From Muribaculaceae bacterium (GTDB lineage Bacteria > Bacteroidota > Bacteroidia > Bacteroidales > Muribaculaceae): a stretch of DNA of 14,497 nt. The DNA is taken from contig VSPW01000028.1 in NCBI GenBank assembly GCA_009775535.1, forward strand, positions 1-14,497. The letters run 5' to 3'. Shown here piece after piece: positions 1-7,608 of this stretch. Position numbers and translations under genes: made by a program. A model generated the notes under the pieces. It searched no databases. It had not been told where the DNA came from and saw only the letters and a list, made by a program, of their open reading frames with translations. Numbering within the stretch: the first letter of the stretch is position 1; every line of letters starts with the position of its first letter.

Positions 1-607
1 TCAATGTTGCCTTTGATTTCTGCAATGGCTGCTGGAAATGCATATCAAGGATAAAGCTTATGCGCCGCGACAACCTTAATGCACCTGTCATTCCGGCATT
101 GAACGTCATGGTCGAGGTACGCCGCCTGAATTCCCACGCGCCGCTATCCTTGGTTGACTCCCTATATCCATATGACTGCCATCCGATACCTATCCGCGGA
201 TATATGCCCCAACGCCCGTATTCGTAACGGTATACACCACCAACGCTAAATGACGGATGAAGCCGCCTAAGTCCAGGGAAAAAGGTGTCGAAAATATCTT
301 CTGCCAACCCTTCCTGTGCGTCCCTTAGACGAAAGAACTTAAGCCGCAAATCAGCGTACACTCCCCAATGGCCTGGAAACATATACGATACCATCCAGTC
401 CAACTCAAAAGCTCCGGCCTGACGGTCGCCGAACCACCACTGGTCTACATCTCCGGCGAGGCTGAAATTACATCCTGCCGCCATGGACAACTGCAAAGAG
501 CGGCCGTATGGCATGGAAATGCTGCCGCCATCCTCCTGTGCATATGTGCACAATGCAGATGAAACAAGGACCAAAAACGAGGTGATGATTGACTTTAGCA
601 TTTGCAT
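1..607 (-). CDS. Exported probable outer-membrane beta-barrel protein (partial, C-terminus beyond window)
   Basis: The minus strand is open from an ATG at 607-605 to the window edge: 202 residues with no stop. Residues 1-24 form a clear signal peptide (basic start, hydrophobic core, ending TYAQ before EDGG), the usual Bacteroidota pattern. The mature part is rich in aromatic residues and alternating polar/hydrophobic stretches (for example VGGVYRYEYGRWGIYPRIG near residues 123-141), suggesting an outer-membrane beta-barrel of the small OMP type. I see no TonB plug, lipobox or enzyme motif. It begins 20 bases after the stop of the small membrane protein upstream, so it is probably cotranscribed with the PBP1A gene. 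A second ATG lies at 601-599, two codons in, and is equally possible. The barrel assignment is inferred from composition; no specific family is recognised. Confidence 0.8.
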   Translation of the reverse strand, partial: MQMLKSIITSFLVLVSSALCTYAQEDGGSISMPYGRSLQLSMAAGCNFSLAGDVDQWWFGDRQAGAFELDWMVSYMFPGHWGVYADLRLKFFRLRDAQEGLAEDIFDTFFPGLRRLHPSFSVGGVYRYEYGRWGIYPRIGIGWQSYGYRESTKDSGAWEFRRRTSTMTFNAGMTGALRLSRRISFILDMHFQQPLQKSKATL

Positions 608-627
608 ATCCGTTTATTGATTAATTG

Positions 628-921
628 TTACTTGCCGGTTATATCTTCTGCGGGAGAAAAATAGTCGCGCCCGACTGGCTCTTTGGAAACCGCCCCTTTT
701 TTACTGCGTACACGTTGCCGGCGTACCGGACGCGCCACTGTATCCCGTACGGCCTCATCTTTCTGCAGCAATGCTGCGGCCACGCTATCCGGGACAGGCA
801 TTAAAGCCGTCACATCCCGGTCTCCGCATCCCCGCAAGGCAAAGGCAACAACAGCGACCATCGATACAGAAACCACGGCCGCCACCATAGCGATACGCTC
901 AAACCTGGACTGCCCGGACAT
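628..921 (-). CDS. Small single-span membrane protein of unknown function
   Basis: This encodes 97 residues from the ATG at 921-919. An in-frame TTG at 933-931 would add four residues and overlap the PBP1A stop codon by four bases; neither start has a clear ribosome-binding site, and I prefer ATG. Residues about 9-29 form one hydrophobic segment (AMVAAVVSVSMVAVVAFAL), followed by RGCGD. The Cys is not in a good lipobox because an Arg stands at -2, so a plain membrane anchor is more likely. The remaining 65 residues should be periplasmic; they are Pro/Arg/Lys-rich around 64-80 and end acidic. I do not recognise the family. Its position directly after a class A PBP and before an exported protein suggests an envelope role, perhaps as a PBP partner; this is inference from context. 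Confidence 0.75.
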   Translation of the reverse strand: MSGQSRFERIAMVAAVVSVSMVAVVAFALRGCGDRDVTALMPVPDSVAAALLQKDEAVRDTVARPVRRQRVRSKKGAVSKEPVGRDYFSPAEDITGK

Positions 922-929
922 AATTGTTG

Positions 930-3323
930 TCAATCAAAAATGCCGCCAAGAGAGCTTTCCGCCTCCTCTTCAATCTCCTCACCGAAGAAATCGCCTTCAC
1001 AAAGGTTGATATTGGACGGGAATACGAAACGTGCATTCTCGGAATACCCCAAAGAAGGGTCATCGTATACCTTACGTATATACCGCCCATACACCGGGAG
1101 CGCCATGGATGCACCCTGGCCGTTCGCCATTGTATTGAAATGTATGTACCGCTCGTCACCGCCTACCCATGTGCCGGACACAAGGTCGGGGGTGAACGCC
1201 ATAAACCAGCCGTCGGCATTGAAGTTGGTAGTACCGGTCTTTCCTCCCATCTGGGCCTTCACGTTATACGGTGCGCGGCGCATACGGTTGCCTGTACCGC
1301 TGTCGACAACATTAAGCAATATCGACAATATCCGGTAATATGCAGTCTCGCTGATTACGTCCTGATGCTTTGGTGAGAATGTGGCAATGACATTACCATT
1401 ATTGTCGGCAATCGAGGTGACATAAAGTGGATCTACACGCATGCCTTTGTTGGCGAAGGCAGTGTATGCACCTACCATTTCCTTTACCGATACATCACCT
1501 GAGCCAAGACATAGAGACTTGACTTCCGGAAGCTTGTTTGTGATACCGAAATTGTGCATTGTCCTTGGGAGAGCCTTCTCTGCATGCAATGCCTCCATTA
1601 TCCTGGCGGAAATCCAGTTATTGGAGTTTGTCAGCGCCCAGCGCAGGTCTACCATCTCCCCGATACGAGCGCTGCCCGCATTGCGTGGCAACCATGGACG
1701 CCCGCTCTCATCATAGAAAACAGGCTGTTCGTTGAGCATGGTGGTACATGGGGTCATCCCCTCCTCCATTGCAAGTGTATACAGGAACGGCTTGACGGTC
1801 GATCCGATCTGCCGGCGTCCGGTTGACACCATGTCGTACTGGAAGAAGTGGAAATCAGGTCCTCCTACATAAGCCTTGACATATCCGTTGCGGGGGTCCA
1901 TCGACATGAATCCTGTTCGCAGGAAATGTTTATGATAAAGGATAGAGTCACGAGGAGTCATTACTGTGTCCACCGGACCGTCATAGCTGAATACTGTCAT
2001 ATGTACCGGCGTCGAGAACTGACGCTCGATCTCCGCATCCGACAGTTCGGCCACTCGCGCCACCCGCATACGCTCACTCTGTTTAATGGCATTCTCTATA
2101 AGCTTCTTGCGGGCAGATACCGTTATTTCGGCCGTATTGGTTGAATATGGTGCATCCGGGGCATTGCGCTTTTCTTTGAAAAAGCGTTTCTGAAGGTCGG
2201 ACATATGCTCTTTCACCGCTTCTTCCGCATATTGCTGCATACGGGAGTCGACAGTGGTATATATCTTAAGGCCATCGGCATATATATCGTATTTTGTTCC
2301 ATCTGGCTTAGGATTCTTCTCTATCCAACCGAAAAGAGGATTGTCGGCCCATGCTATGGAATCATCGACATAGGCCTGCTGGTTCCATGATGGATAATCG
2401 CCCCTTTTGGGCTTTTTTGCCGAAAGTATGCGCCGCAGCTCCTCGCGGAAATATGGTGCGATACCATCCTTATGGTCAATACGGTGAAAATTCAGTCCCA
2501 ATGGAAGGGCACACAATGAATCCAGCTGGCTTTCCGTAATTTTCCCAGCCTTTTCCATCTGCTCAAACACCACATTACGGCGGGCCAATGCACGCTCTGG
2601 GGAACGTACGGGATTATAATATGAAGGATTCTTGACCATGCCTACAAGCAACGCGGCCTCGTGCAGGTCAAGATTGTCGGCGGTCTTTTTGAAATACACA
2701 TTGGCAGCTGTCTTTATGCCGCTGGCATTGTACAGGAAATCAAACTGGTTGAGATACATCTTCAGTATCTCTTCCTTGGAGTAGAACCGTTCCAGCTTTA
2801 TGGCTATCATCCATTCAATCGGCTTCTGCATCGCCCTTTGGAAAAGGTTCTCACTGCGCGGCGAATACAGCTGCTTGGCTAGCTGCTGAGTAATTGTGGA
2901 TCCACCTCCGGCACTCCTGTTGCCCATAATCCCGGTCTTTACAACGGCCCGGACAACAGCCTTGAGGTCGATCCCGGAATGGTCCTCAAAGCGCACATCC
3001 TCAGTGGCGATAAGCGCATCCACCACATTCTGCGAAATCTCATCGAAATCGGCATATATACGGTTGCCGGAACGGTTGTAGTAACGGCCCATCTCCTTTC
3101 CATCGGCACTGTATATTATAGTCGCGAACCTGTCATTTGGGTTCTTGAGCTCCTCGACAGGAGGCATATATCCTATAACCCCATTGTATACCATAATGAA
3201 AAATATGGCCAGGGCCACAACAAAAACGGCAAAAGTGCCCCACATCAATTTTATCCATCTGCGGTTGCGTGCATCACGCACTGAGGGGTCTGTATTTTTT
3301 CCTTTTGAGGTAAAAATGTCCAT
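930..3323 (-). CDS. mrcA: Class A penicillin-binding protein (PBP1A-like bifunctional transglycosylase/transpeptidase)
   Basis: This bifunctional peptidoglycan synthase of 797 residues is anchored in the inner membrane and acts in the periplasm. A short cytoplasmic tail is followed by one membrane span (about 27-48). The GT51 glycosyltransferase domain (about 60-235) shows EDVRFEDHSG with catalytic Glu108, GGSTITQQLAKQLY (140-153) and the second Glu170 in the KPIEWMIAIKLE motif; it polymerises lipid II. The transpeptidase domain (about 460-755) carries STVK with nucleophile Ser508, SNN at 567-569 and KTGT at 695-698, the three beta-lactam-binding motifs. All catalytic residues are present and the length is normal for Bacteroidota. 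The tail is acidic (EEIEEEAE). The ATG at 3323 is preceded by a good sigma-ABfr promoter, so the gene heads the minus-strand cluster. The symbol follows common usage for PBP1A. Confidence 0.96.
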   Translation of the reverse strand: MDIFTSKGKNTDPSVRDARNRRWIKLMWGTFAVFVVALAIFFIMVYNGVIGYMPPVEELKNPNDRFATIIYSADGKEMGRYYNRSGNRIYADFDEISQNVVDALIATEDVRFEDHSGIDLKAVVRAVVKTGIMGNRSAGGGSTITQQLAKQLYSPRSENLFQRAMQKPIEWMIAIKLERFYSKEEILKMYLNQFDFLYNASGIKTAANVYFKKTADNLDLHEAALLVGMVKNPSYYNPVRSPERALARRNVVFEQMEKAGKITESQLDSLCALPLGLNFHRIDHKDGIAPYFREELRRILSAKKPKRGDYPSWNQQAYVDDSIAWADNPLFGWIEKNPKPDGTKYDIYADGLKIYTTVDSRMQQYAEEAVKEHMSDLQKRFFKEKRNAPDAPYSTNTAEITVSARKKLIENAIKQSERMRVARVAELSDAEIERQFSTPVHMTVFSYDGPVDTVMTPRDSILYHKHFLRTGFMSMDPRNGYVKAYVGGPDFHFFQYDMVSTGRRQIGSTVKPFLYTLAMEEGMTPCTTMLNEQPVFYDESGRPWLPRNAGSARIGEMVDLRWALTNSNNWISARIMEALHAEKALPRTMHNFGITNKLPEVKSLCLGSGDVSVKEMVGAYTAFANKGMRVDPLYVTSIADNNGNVIATFSPKHQDVISETAYYRILSILLNVVDSGTGNRMRRAPYNVKAQMGGKTGTTNFNADGWFMAFTPDLVSGTWVGGDERYIHFNTMANGQGASMALPVYGRYIRKVYDDPSLGYSENARFVFPSNINLCEGDFFGEEIEEEAESSLGGIFD

Positions 3324-3371
3324 AATAACTAGAGAGCGGATATTATCTGTACAGTAAAGTTTTTAAGTAGG

Positions 3372-3402
3372 CAAATTTAGGCGTTTCCATGGAATTATGC
3401 AA
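3372..3402 (-). promoter_or_regulatory. Predicted sigma-ABfr promoter of the PBP1A cluster
   Basis: On the minus strand, TTG (3402-3400) is separated by exactly 20 bases from TAAATTTG (3379-3372), matching the Bacteroides -33/-7 pattern TTG...TAnnTTTG. Transcription would start near 3365, giving a leader of about 40 bases before the PBP1A ATG at 3323. No other good promoter is seen between here and the partial gene at the left edge, supporting a single transcript. Confidence 0.7.
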
Positions 3403-3442
3403 TAATAATGTATATTTAGGCCTGTTTTCAACCCTTTTTCAT

Positions 3443-3485
3443 AAAAAACCAGCCGGACTGCCTTACAGATACAGGCAGTCCGGCT
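3443..3485 (-). terminator. Strong intrinsic terminator after the winged-helix gene
   Basis: AGCCGGACTGCC (3451-3462) and GGCAGTCCGGCT (3474-3485) form a perfect 12-bp GC-rich stem with an 11-base loop. Read on the minus strand it is followed by GG and six T (3448-3443). It lies 27 bases past the stop of the DUF2582 gene and separates that unit from the PBP1A promoter. Confidence 0.9.
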
Positions 3486-3511
3486 CAATCAATTTATCCT
3501 CAAGCGGTGTA

Positions 3512-3727
3512 TTATTCCTGGACAAGCGAAACGATGAATTCCTTCGGGTCTTCGGCGGAAACGTCAATCGTGATCTTATTTTCACGTGCCAGCCAGCCTA
3601 TGGCGGCAAAAACTTCCTTGTCCTTTAGTTTTGTGATTTTCTTAATCTGCTTAACGCCCAAAACGTCGGCTTCATCAAGAGCCTGCCATACGAGTCCGGC
3701 CCAGTTGCCAATTGCCTCTACGTTCAT
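3512..3727 (-). CDS. Winged helix-turn-helix protein, DUF2582 type
   Basis: This small cytoplasmic protein of 71 residues resembles the winged-helix family DUF2582 (Pfam PF10771), which is widespread in Bacteroidota. Predicted elements in order: helix 4-18, helix 25-32, helix 36-48 containing the EVFAAIGWLAREN stretch, then two wing strands around 51-55 and 63-69. There is no ligand-binding or enzymatic domain. The fold suggests nucleic-acid binding, but the family has no established function that I know of. It is a one-gene unit with its own -7 element upstream and a strong terminator downstream. An inverted repeat sits where its -33 box should be, so autoregulation is possible but unproven. 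Family assignment rests on remembered sequence character. Confidence 0.85.
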   Translation of the reverse strand: MNVEAIGNWAGLVWQALDEADVLGVKQIKKITKLKDKEVFAAIGWLARENKITIDVSAEDPKEFIVSLVQE

Positions 3728-3788
3728 TCTGATAAAATTATTTGGTTAGACATAAAATAAATATAATTATAACTCAGCTTTCCGGCTG

Positions 3789-3831
3789 CAAAGGTAATTA
3801 TTTTTTCTCGTTAATTATTAATAAATTAACG
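3789..3831 (-). promoter_or_regulatory. Promoter of the winged-helix gene with overlapping inverted repeat
   Basis: TACCTTTG (3796-3789, minus strand) matches the TAnnTTTG -7 box; transcription would start near 3782 with a leader of about 54 bases. No TTG is found at the expected -33 position. Instead a perfect inverted repeat, CGTTAATT (3809-3816) and AATTAACG (3824-3831) with a 7-base spacer, covers that region. It has no following T-run on either strand, so it looks more like an operator than a terminator. Confidence 0.5.
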
Positions 3832-3851
3832 AATTCATAAGATATTGGTTC

Positions 3852-3872
3852 AAAAAAGTCCTGCCACTGGCA
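3852..3872 (-). terminator. Weak possible terminator after the M23 peptidase gene
   Basis: On the minus strand TGCC-AGT-GGCA (3872-3862) is followed by GGAC and six T (3857-3852), 36 bases past the M23 stop. The stem is only 4 bp, so the call is tentative. Confidence 0.3.
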
Positions 3873-3907
3873 TCCAATCCCACATCGGCCTTAAAAGCAG
3901 CATGGTA

Positions 3908-4879
3908 TCAGTCCATGACATGCCCTGCGTTTTCCGACAGCCTTATCAGGTCGTCATATTGCTCTGGCGTAAGATCATAAAAGTAGTAATTGACCGGATT
4001 CTGTGGCTGCCCATGCAGACGGACCTCATAATGTAGATGTGGCCCTGTCGACTTCCCCGTATTACCCACCTTTCCTATCATATCGCCACGGCGCACTTTC
4101 TGTCCTTGGCGAACAAGTATCTCACTGAGATGGGCGTAACGTGTCAGATAGTTGTAACCATGGGAAATGTCTATCGAGTTGCCATACCCCTTGTTCCATC
4201 CGGCAAGCTCTACCGTTCCATCACCTGTGGCATAGACAGGCGTGCCTATGTCCGCCGAGTAGTCCAGTCCCTCATGAAATTTCAATGTACGGTAGACAGG
4301 GTCAGAACGGTAGCCGTATCCTGAGGCCATCTGCTTGAGATACTTGTCGGAAATAGGCTGTATGGCAGGGATATGGTCAAGGCGGTCACGGCTTGCCATA
4401 GCTATATCCCGCAATTGGTCGAATGACTTTATCTGACTGTACACCTGATGGCCGATGAGATCCAGCTTATCTGTAACCCGGCGCAACAGCTGTGCATCGG
4501 CAAGCGAGTCCAGCTCCCCGTATAGCCTCTGGCGCTCAAGCCCGGCATACCGCCGCGCATCGGTAATGCGGTCGGCCTGCATCATCACCCGGTAGAAATT
4601 ATTGTCGCGGTCTATCACATCGGACATAACAGCCACCAGGGCGTCGGCACGTCGGTCAAGAAGCCCCAGCTGCGCCCGCAACTGGCGGTTCTGTTCCCGC
4701 AGTTGCCTCTGCCCAGGTATGGCAAATAGCGTATAACCCACAGATACCAATGCCGCCGCCAGCACCACCCATATGGCAATATGCCTGGCCATGGCAAATA
4801 TACGGCCCTTACGCGACGGATAGACGCGGTCATAATGTCCCGTCGACTGGTTGTATCTATAATATACAGTCTTGCGCAT
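3908..4879 (-). CDS. Membrane-anchored M23 (LytM-type) metallopeptidase
   Basis: This 323-residue protein is probably a peptidoglycan DD-endopeptidase facing the periplasm. A basic N-terminus is followed by one membrane span (about 33-53), then a charged helical, coiled-coil-like region (56-165, rich in Arg, Gln, Leu and Asp), then the M23 domain (about 185-295). Zinc ligands and catalytic residues are all present: His202 and Asp206 in FHEGLD, His250 in YAHLSE, and His281/His283 in HLHYEV. The domain starts with the typical GYGYRSDP. With all ligands intact it should be an active hydrolase rather than an EnvC/NlpD-like activator; the substrate is inferred from the family. The ATG at 4879 lies 24 bases after a TACTTTTG -7 box. 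It is transcribed divergently from alaS and is not linked to the winged-helix gene 180 bases downstream. Confidence 0.92.
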   Translation of the reverse strand: MRKTVYYRYNQSTGHYDRVYPSRKGRIFAMARHIAIWVVLAAALVSVGYTLFAIPGQRQLREQNRQLRAQLGLLDRRADALVAVMSDVIDRDNNFYRVMMQADRITDARRYAGLERQRLYGELDSLADAQLLRRVTDKLDLIGHQVYSQIKSFDQLRDIAMASRDRLDHIPAIQPISDKYLKQMASGYGYRSDPVYRTLKFHEGLDYSADIGTPVYATGDGTVELAGWNKGYGNSIDISHGYNYLTRYAHLSEILVRQGQKVRRGDMIGKVGNTGKSTGPHLHYEVRLHGQPQNPVNYYFYDLTPEQYDDLIRLSENAGHVMD

Positions 4880-4899
4880 CGGATGAGGATTGATTCAAC

Positions 4900-4930
4900 T
4901 TGCAAAAGTAACATTTTTTTTGTAATTTTG
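4900..4930 (+). promoter_or_regulatory. Predicted sigma-ABfr promoter of alaS
   Basis: TTG (4900-4902), exactly 20 bases, then TAATTTTG (4923-4930) is a full -33/-7 match. The start would be near 4937, giving a leader of about 42 bases before the alaS ATG. It interleaves with the opposing M23 promoter. Confidence 0.75.
4903..4910 (-). promoter_or_regulatory. Predicted -7 element of the M23 gene promoter
   Basis: TACTTTTG on the minus strand (4910-4903) matches TAnnTTTG and predicts a start near 4896, only about 17 bases before the M23 ATG. No TTG occurs at the matching -33 position. The element lies inside the alaS promoter spacer, so the two polymerases cannot bind at once. Confidence 0.5.
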
Positions 4931-4978
4931 CGCGCTTAAACAAGAAAAGTCAAACACTATATAATCAAGCTCAACACC

Positions 4979-7600
4979 ATGCTGTCAGCAAAAGAAATCA
5001 GGGAATCGTTCAAGTCGTTTTTTGAAAGCAAAGGACACCGAATTGTACCCTCAGCACCGATGGTCATCAAAGATGACCCGACGTTGATGTTCACCAACGC
5101 CGGCATGAACCAGTTTAAAGATATCATCCTCGGCAACAAGGCGGCCAAATATACCCGCGTAGCCGACTCTCAGAAATGCCTGCGCGTCAGCGGCAAGCAC
5201 AACGACCTTGAAGAGGTGGGCATGGACACATACCACCACACCATGTTCGAGATGCTCGGCAACTGGTCGTTCGGCGACTACTTCAAGCAGGAGGCGATAG
5301 ACTGGGCATGGGAATATCTGGTGGACGTGTTGAAACTCGACCCGTCAAGGCTGTATGCTACAGTGTTTGAAGGCTCGTCAGACGACGACCTTCCACGCGA
5401 TGACGAGGCCGCATCCATCTGGCTCAAGCATCTTCCAGCCGACCATATAATAAACGGAAACAAACATGACAACTTCTGGGAGATGGGCGACACAGGCCCT
5501 TGCGGCCCTTGCTCCGAAATACATATCGACCTGCGTACCGAAAGCGAACGTGCCGAAGTTCCGGGAGCTTCGCTTGTCAACCATGACCACCCACAGGTGA
5601 TAGAGATATGGAATCTCGTGTTCATGCAATACAACCGCAAGGCTGACGGCTCACTAGAGCCTCTGCCCGCAAAGGTGATTGACACCGGAATGGGATTTGA
5701 ACGCCTGTGCATGGCGCTTCAAGGGAAACGTTCAAACTACGATACCGATGTATTCACCCCTCTGATAAACAAGATAGGCTCACTCAGCGGCAAAAGCTAC
5801 GGCAAAAACCACAAGGCCGACATAGCCATGCGTGTAGTGGCCGACCACGTACGCACCATCGCTTTTTCTATAGCCGATTCCCAATTGCCGTCGAACGCAA
5901 AGGCCGGATACGTGATACGCCGTATACTGCGCCGTGCTGTTCGCTATGCATATACGTGCCTTGACCAGAAACAGGCGTTCATGTACCGCCTTGTGGACAC
6001 TTTAATCGACTCCATGGGCGAAGCCTATCCGGAGCTGGCCAAGCAGCGCGACCTTATAATGAAGGTGATAAAGGAAGAGGAGGATTCTTTCCTGAGAACG
6101 CTTGAAAACGGCATACACATGCTTGATGAGGCCATATCCCGTGCCAAGTCGCAAGGGAAAGATATGATTTCCGGCAAAGAGGCATTCACACTCTATGATA
6201 CATACGGATTTCCCCTTGACCTCACACAGTTGATACTGAAAGAAAACGGCATGGCACTCAACCAGGCTGAATTCGACACAGAAATGGATGCACAAAAGGC
6301 ACGTGCACGCAACGCCGCCGCCACAGAAGCTACGGACTGGGTGACAGTGAATGCTGGCGAACAGGAATTCGTAGGCTATGACTGCCAGTCCACACAGGCA
6401 AGAATCCTCCGTTTCCGCCAGGTGAAACAGAAAAACAAGGAGTTCTTCCAGATAATACTTGACCGCACACCATTCTATGCAGAAATGGGCGGACAGGTAG
6501 GTGACCACGGCACACTCACTTGCGGTGAAGAAACAATAGAGATCTATGACACCAAACGTGAGAACGGCATCGGGGTACACCTGACAAAAAAGATGCCTAC
6601 AGATGTCAACGCCGTGTTCACAGCCGCAATCAACACAGATGCGCGCATGGCAACCAGCTGCAACCACACTGCCACACACCTACTCCATGAGGCGCTGCGC
6701 GAGGTGCTGGGCACACACGTTGAACAAAAAGGCTCATTCGTGTCGCCGTCAGTCCTCCGTTTCGACTTCTCGCACTTCTCCAAGCTCACCCCTGAAGAAA
6801 TCAGCAAGGTAGAGCGCCTTGCCAACAAAAAGGTACGGCAGGCAATAGCCCGTGACGAGCGCCGCAATGTGCCCATATCCGAAGCTATGGAAATGGGCGC
6901 CATGGCCCTTTTCGGAGAAAAATACGGCGATGAGGTGAGGGTGATACGCTACGGAGATTCCGTTGAGCTTTGCGGCGGCACACACGTGGACAACACTGGC
7001 CGTATCGGCATGATAAAAATCGTATCCGAAAGCAGCATTGCCGCCGGCATACGTAGAATCGAGGCTATCACAGGAGAATCTGTAGAAGACGCCATCGATG
7101 AGATGCATGACATACTATCGCAAATAAAGGGCATGCTCAATAACGCCCCAAATGTGGTACAGGCACTCCGCCGCTCCATCGAAGAAAATGCCGACCTGCG
7201 CAAACAGGCCGAAGAAGTAATGAAAGAGCGTGTCAATACCATGGCAAAGGAATCCCTAGAGGATGCCCACATTATAAACGGCATCAAGATTGCAACCCTT
7301 AGGGGCGTGCGTATGCCAGATACCGTCAAGAACGTGGCATTTACTGTACGCAACATGTCGCCTGAGAGTACAGCGTTTGTCGCAGCTACAATAGATGTAT
7401 CAGACAAGCCGTTGCTTACAGTAATGTTTACGGATGACCTCGTTGGCAAGGGCATGAACGCATCGGCCATCGTACGTGAAGCCGCAAAGGCCATCAAGGG
7501 CGGTGGCGGCGGCCAGCCTGGATTCGCACAGGCAGGCGGCAAAGACCACAACGGCCTGTCGGTTGCTTTCGACACCATAATCAATGCAATAAAGCACTGA
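4979..7600 (+). CDS. alaS: Alanyl-tRNA synthetase
   Basis: This class II synthetase charges tRNA-Ala with alanine and clears mischarged Ser/Gly. At 873 residues it is full length (E. coli AlaRS has 876). The catalytic core is at the N-terminus, with FTNAGMNQFK near 38-47 and KHNDLEEVGMDTYHHT near 71-86. The editing domain has its zinc site intact: His563 and His567 in HTATH, Cys665 and His669 in CGGTH, within one residue of the E. coli numbering. A coiled linker (about 720-760) leads to the C-Ala domain with its glycine-rich GGGGGQPGFAQAGG near the end. The ATG at 4979 follows a matched promoter. The C11 protease gene starts 8 bases after the stop, so alaS probably heads an operon. Confidence 0.98.
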   Translation: MLSAKEIRESFKSFFESKGHRIVPSAPMVIKDDPTLMFTNAGMNQFKDIILGNKAAKYTRVADSQKCLRVSGKHNDLEEVGMDTYHHTMFEMLGNWSFGDYFKQEAIDWAWEYLVDVLKLDPSRLYATVFEGSSDDDLPRDDEAASIWLKHLPADHIINGNKHDNFWEMGDTGPCGPCSEIHIDLRTESERAEVPGASLVNHDHPQVIEIWNLVFMQYNRKADGSLEPLPAKVIDTGMGFERLCMALQGKRSNYDTDVFTPLINKIGSLSGKSYGKNHKADIAMRVVADHVRTIAFSIADSQLPSNAKAGYVIRRILRRAVRYAYTCLDQKQAFMYRLVDTLIDSMGEAYPELAKQRDLIMKVIKEEEDSFLRTLENGIHMLDEAISRAKSQGKDMISGKEAFTLYDTYGFPLDLTQLILKENGMALNQAEFDTEMDAQKARARNAAATEATDWVTVNAGEQEFVGYDCQSTQARILRFRQVKQKNKEFFQIILDRTPFYAEMGGQVGDHGTLTCGEETIEIYDTKRENGIGVHLTKKMPTDVNAVFTAAINTDARMATSCNHTATHLLHEALREVLGTHVEQKGSFVSPSVLRFDFSHFSKLTPEEISKVERLANKKVRQAIARDERRNVPISEAMEMGAMALFGEKYGDEVRVIRYGDSVELCGGTHVDNTGRIGMIKIVSESSIAAGIRRIEAITGESVEDAIDEMHDILSQIKGMLNNAPNVVQALRRSIEENADLRKQAEEVMKERVNTMAKESLEDAHIINGIKIATLRGVRMPDTVKNVAFTVRNMSPESTAFVAATIDVSDKPLLTVMFTDDLVGKGMNASAIVREAAKAIKGGGGGQPGFAQAGGKDHNGLSVAFDTIINAIKH

Positions 7601-7608
7601 TAACGGAC

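Noticed and set aside
930..3323. Departure from the usual GxG motif in the PBP1A glycosyltransferase (FDFLYNASGI)
   Set aside because: Catalytic Glu108 and Glu170 are intact, and I recall similar sequence in other Bacteroidota PBP1A proteins, so it does not look like a defect.
6002..6679. Open minus-strand frame of 225 codons inside alaS
   Set aside because: It is antisense to conserved alaS editing-domain sequence, is rich in Cys and His with no recognisable family, and has no promoter. It is a codon-bias shadow.
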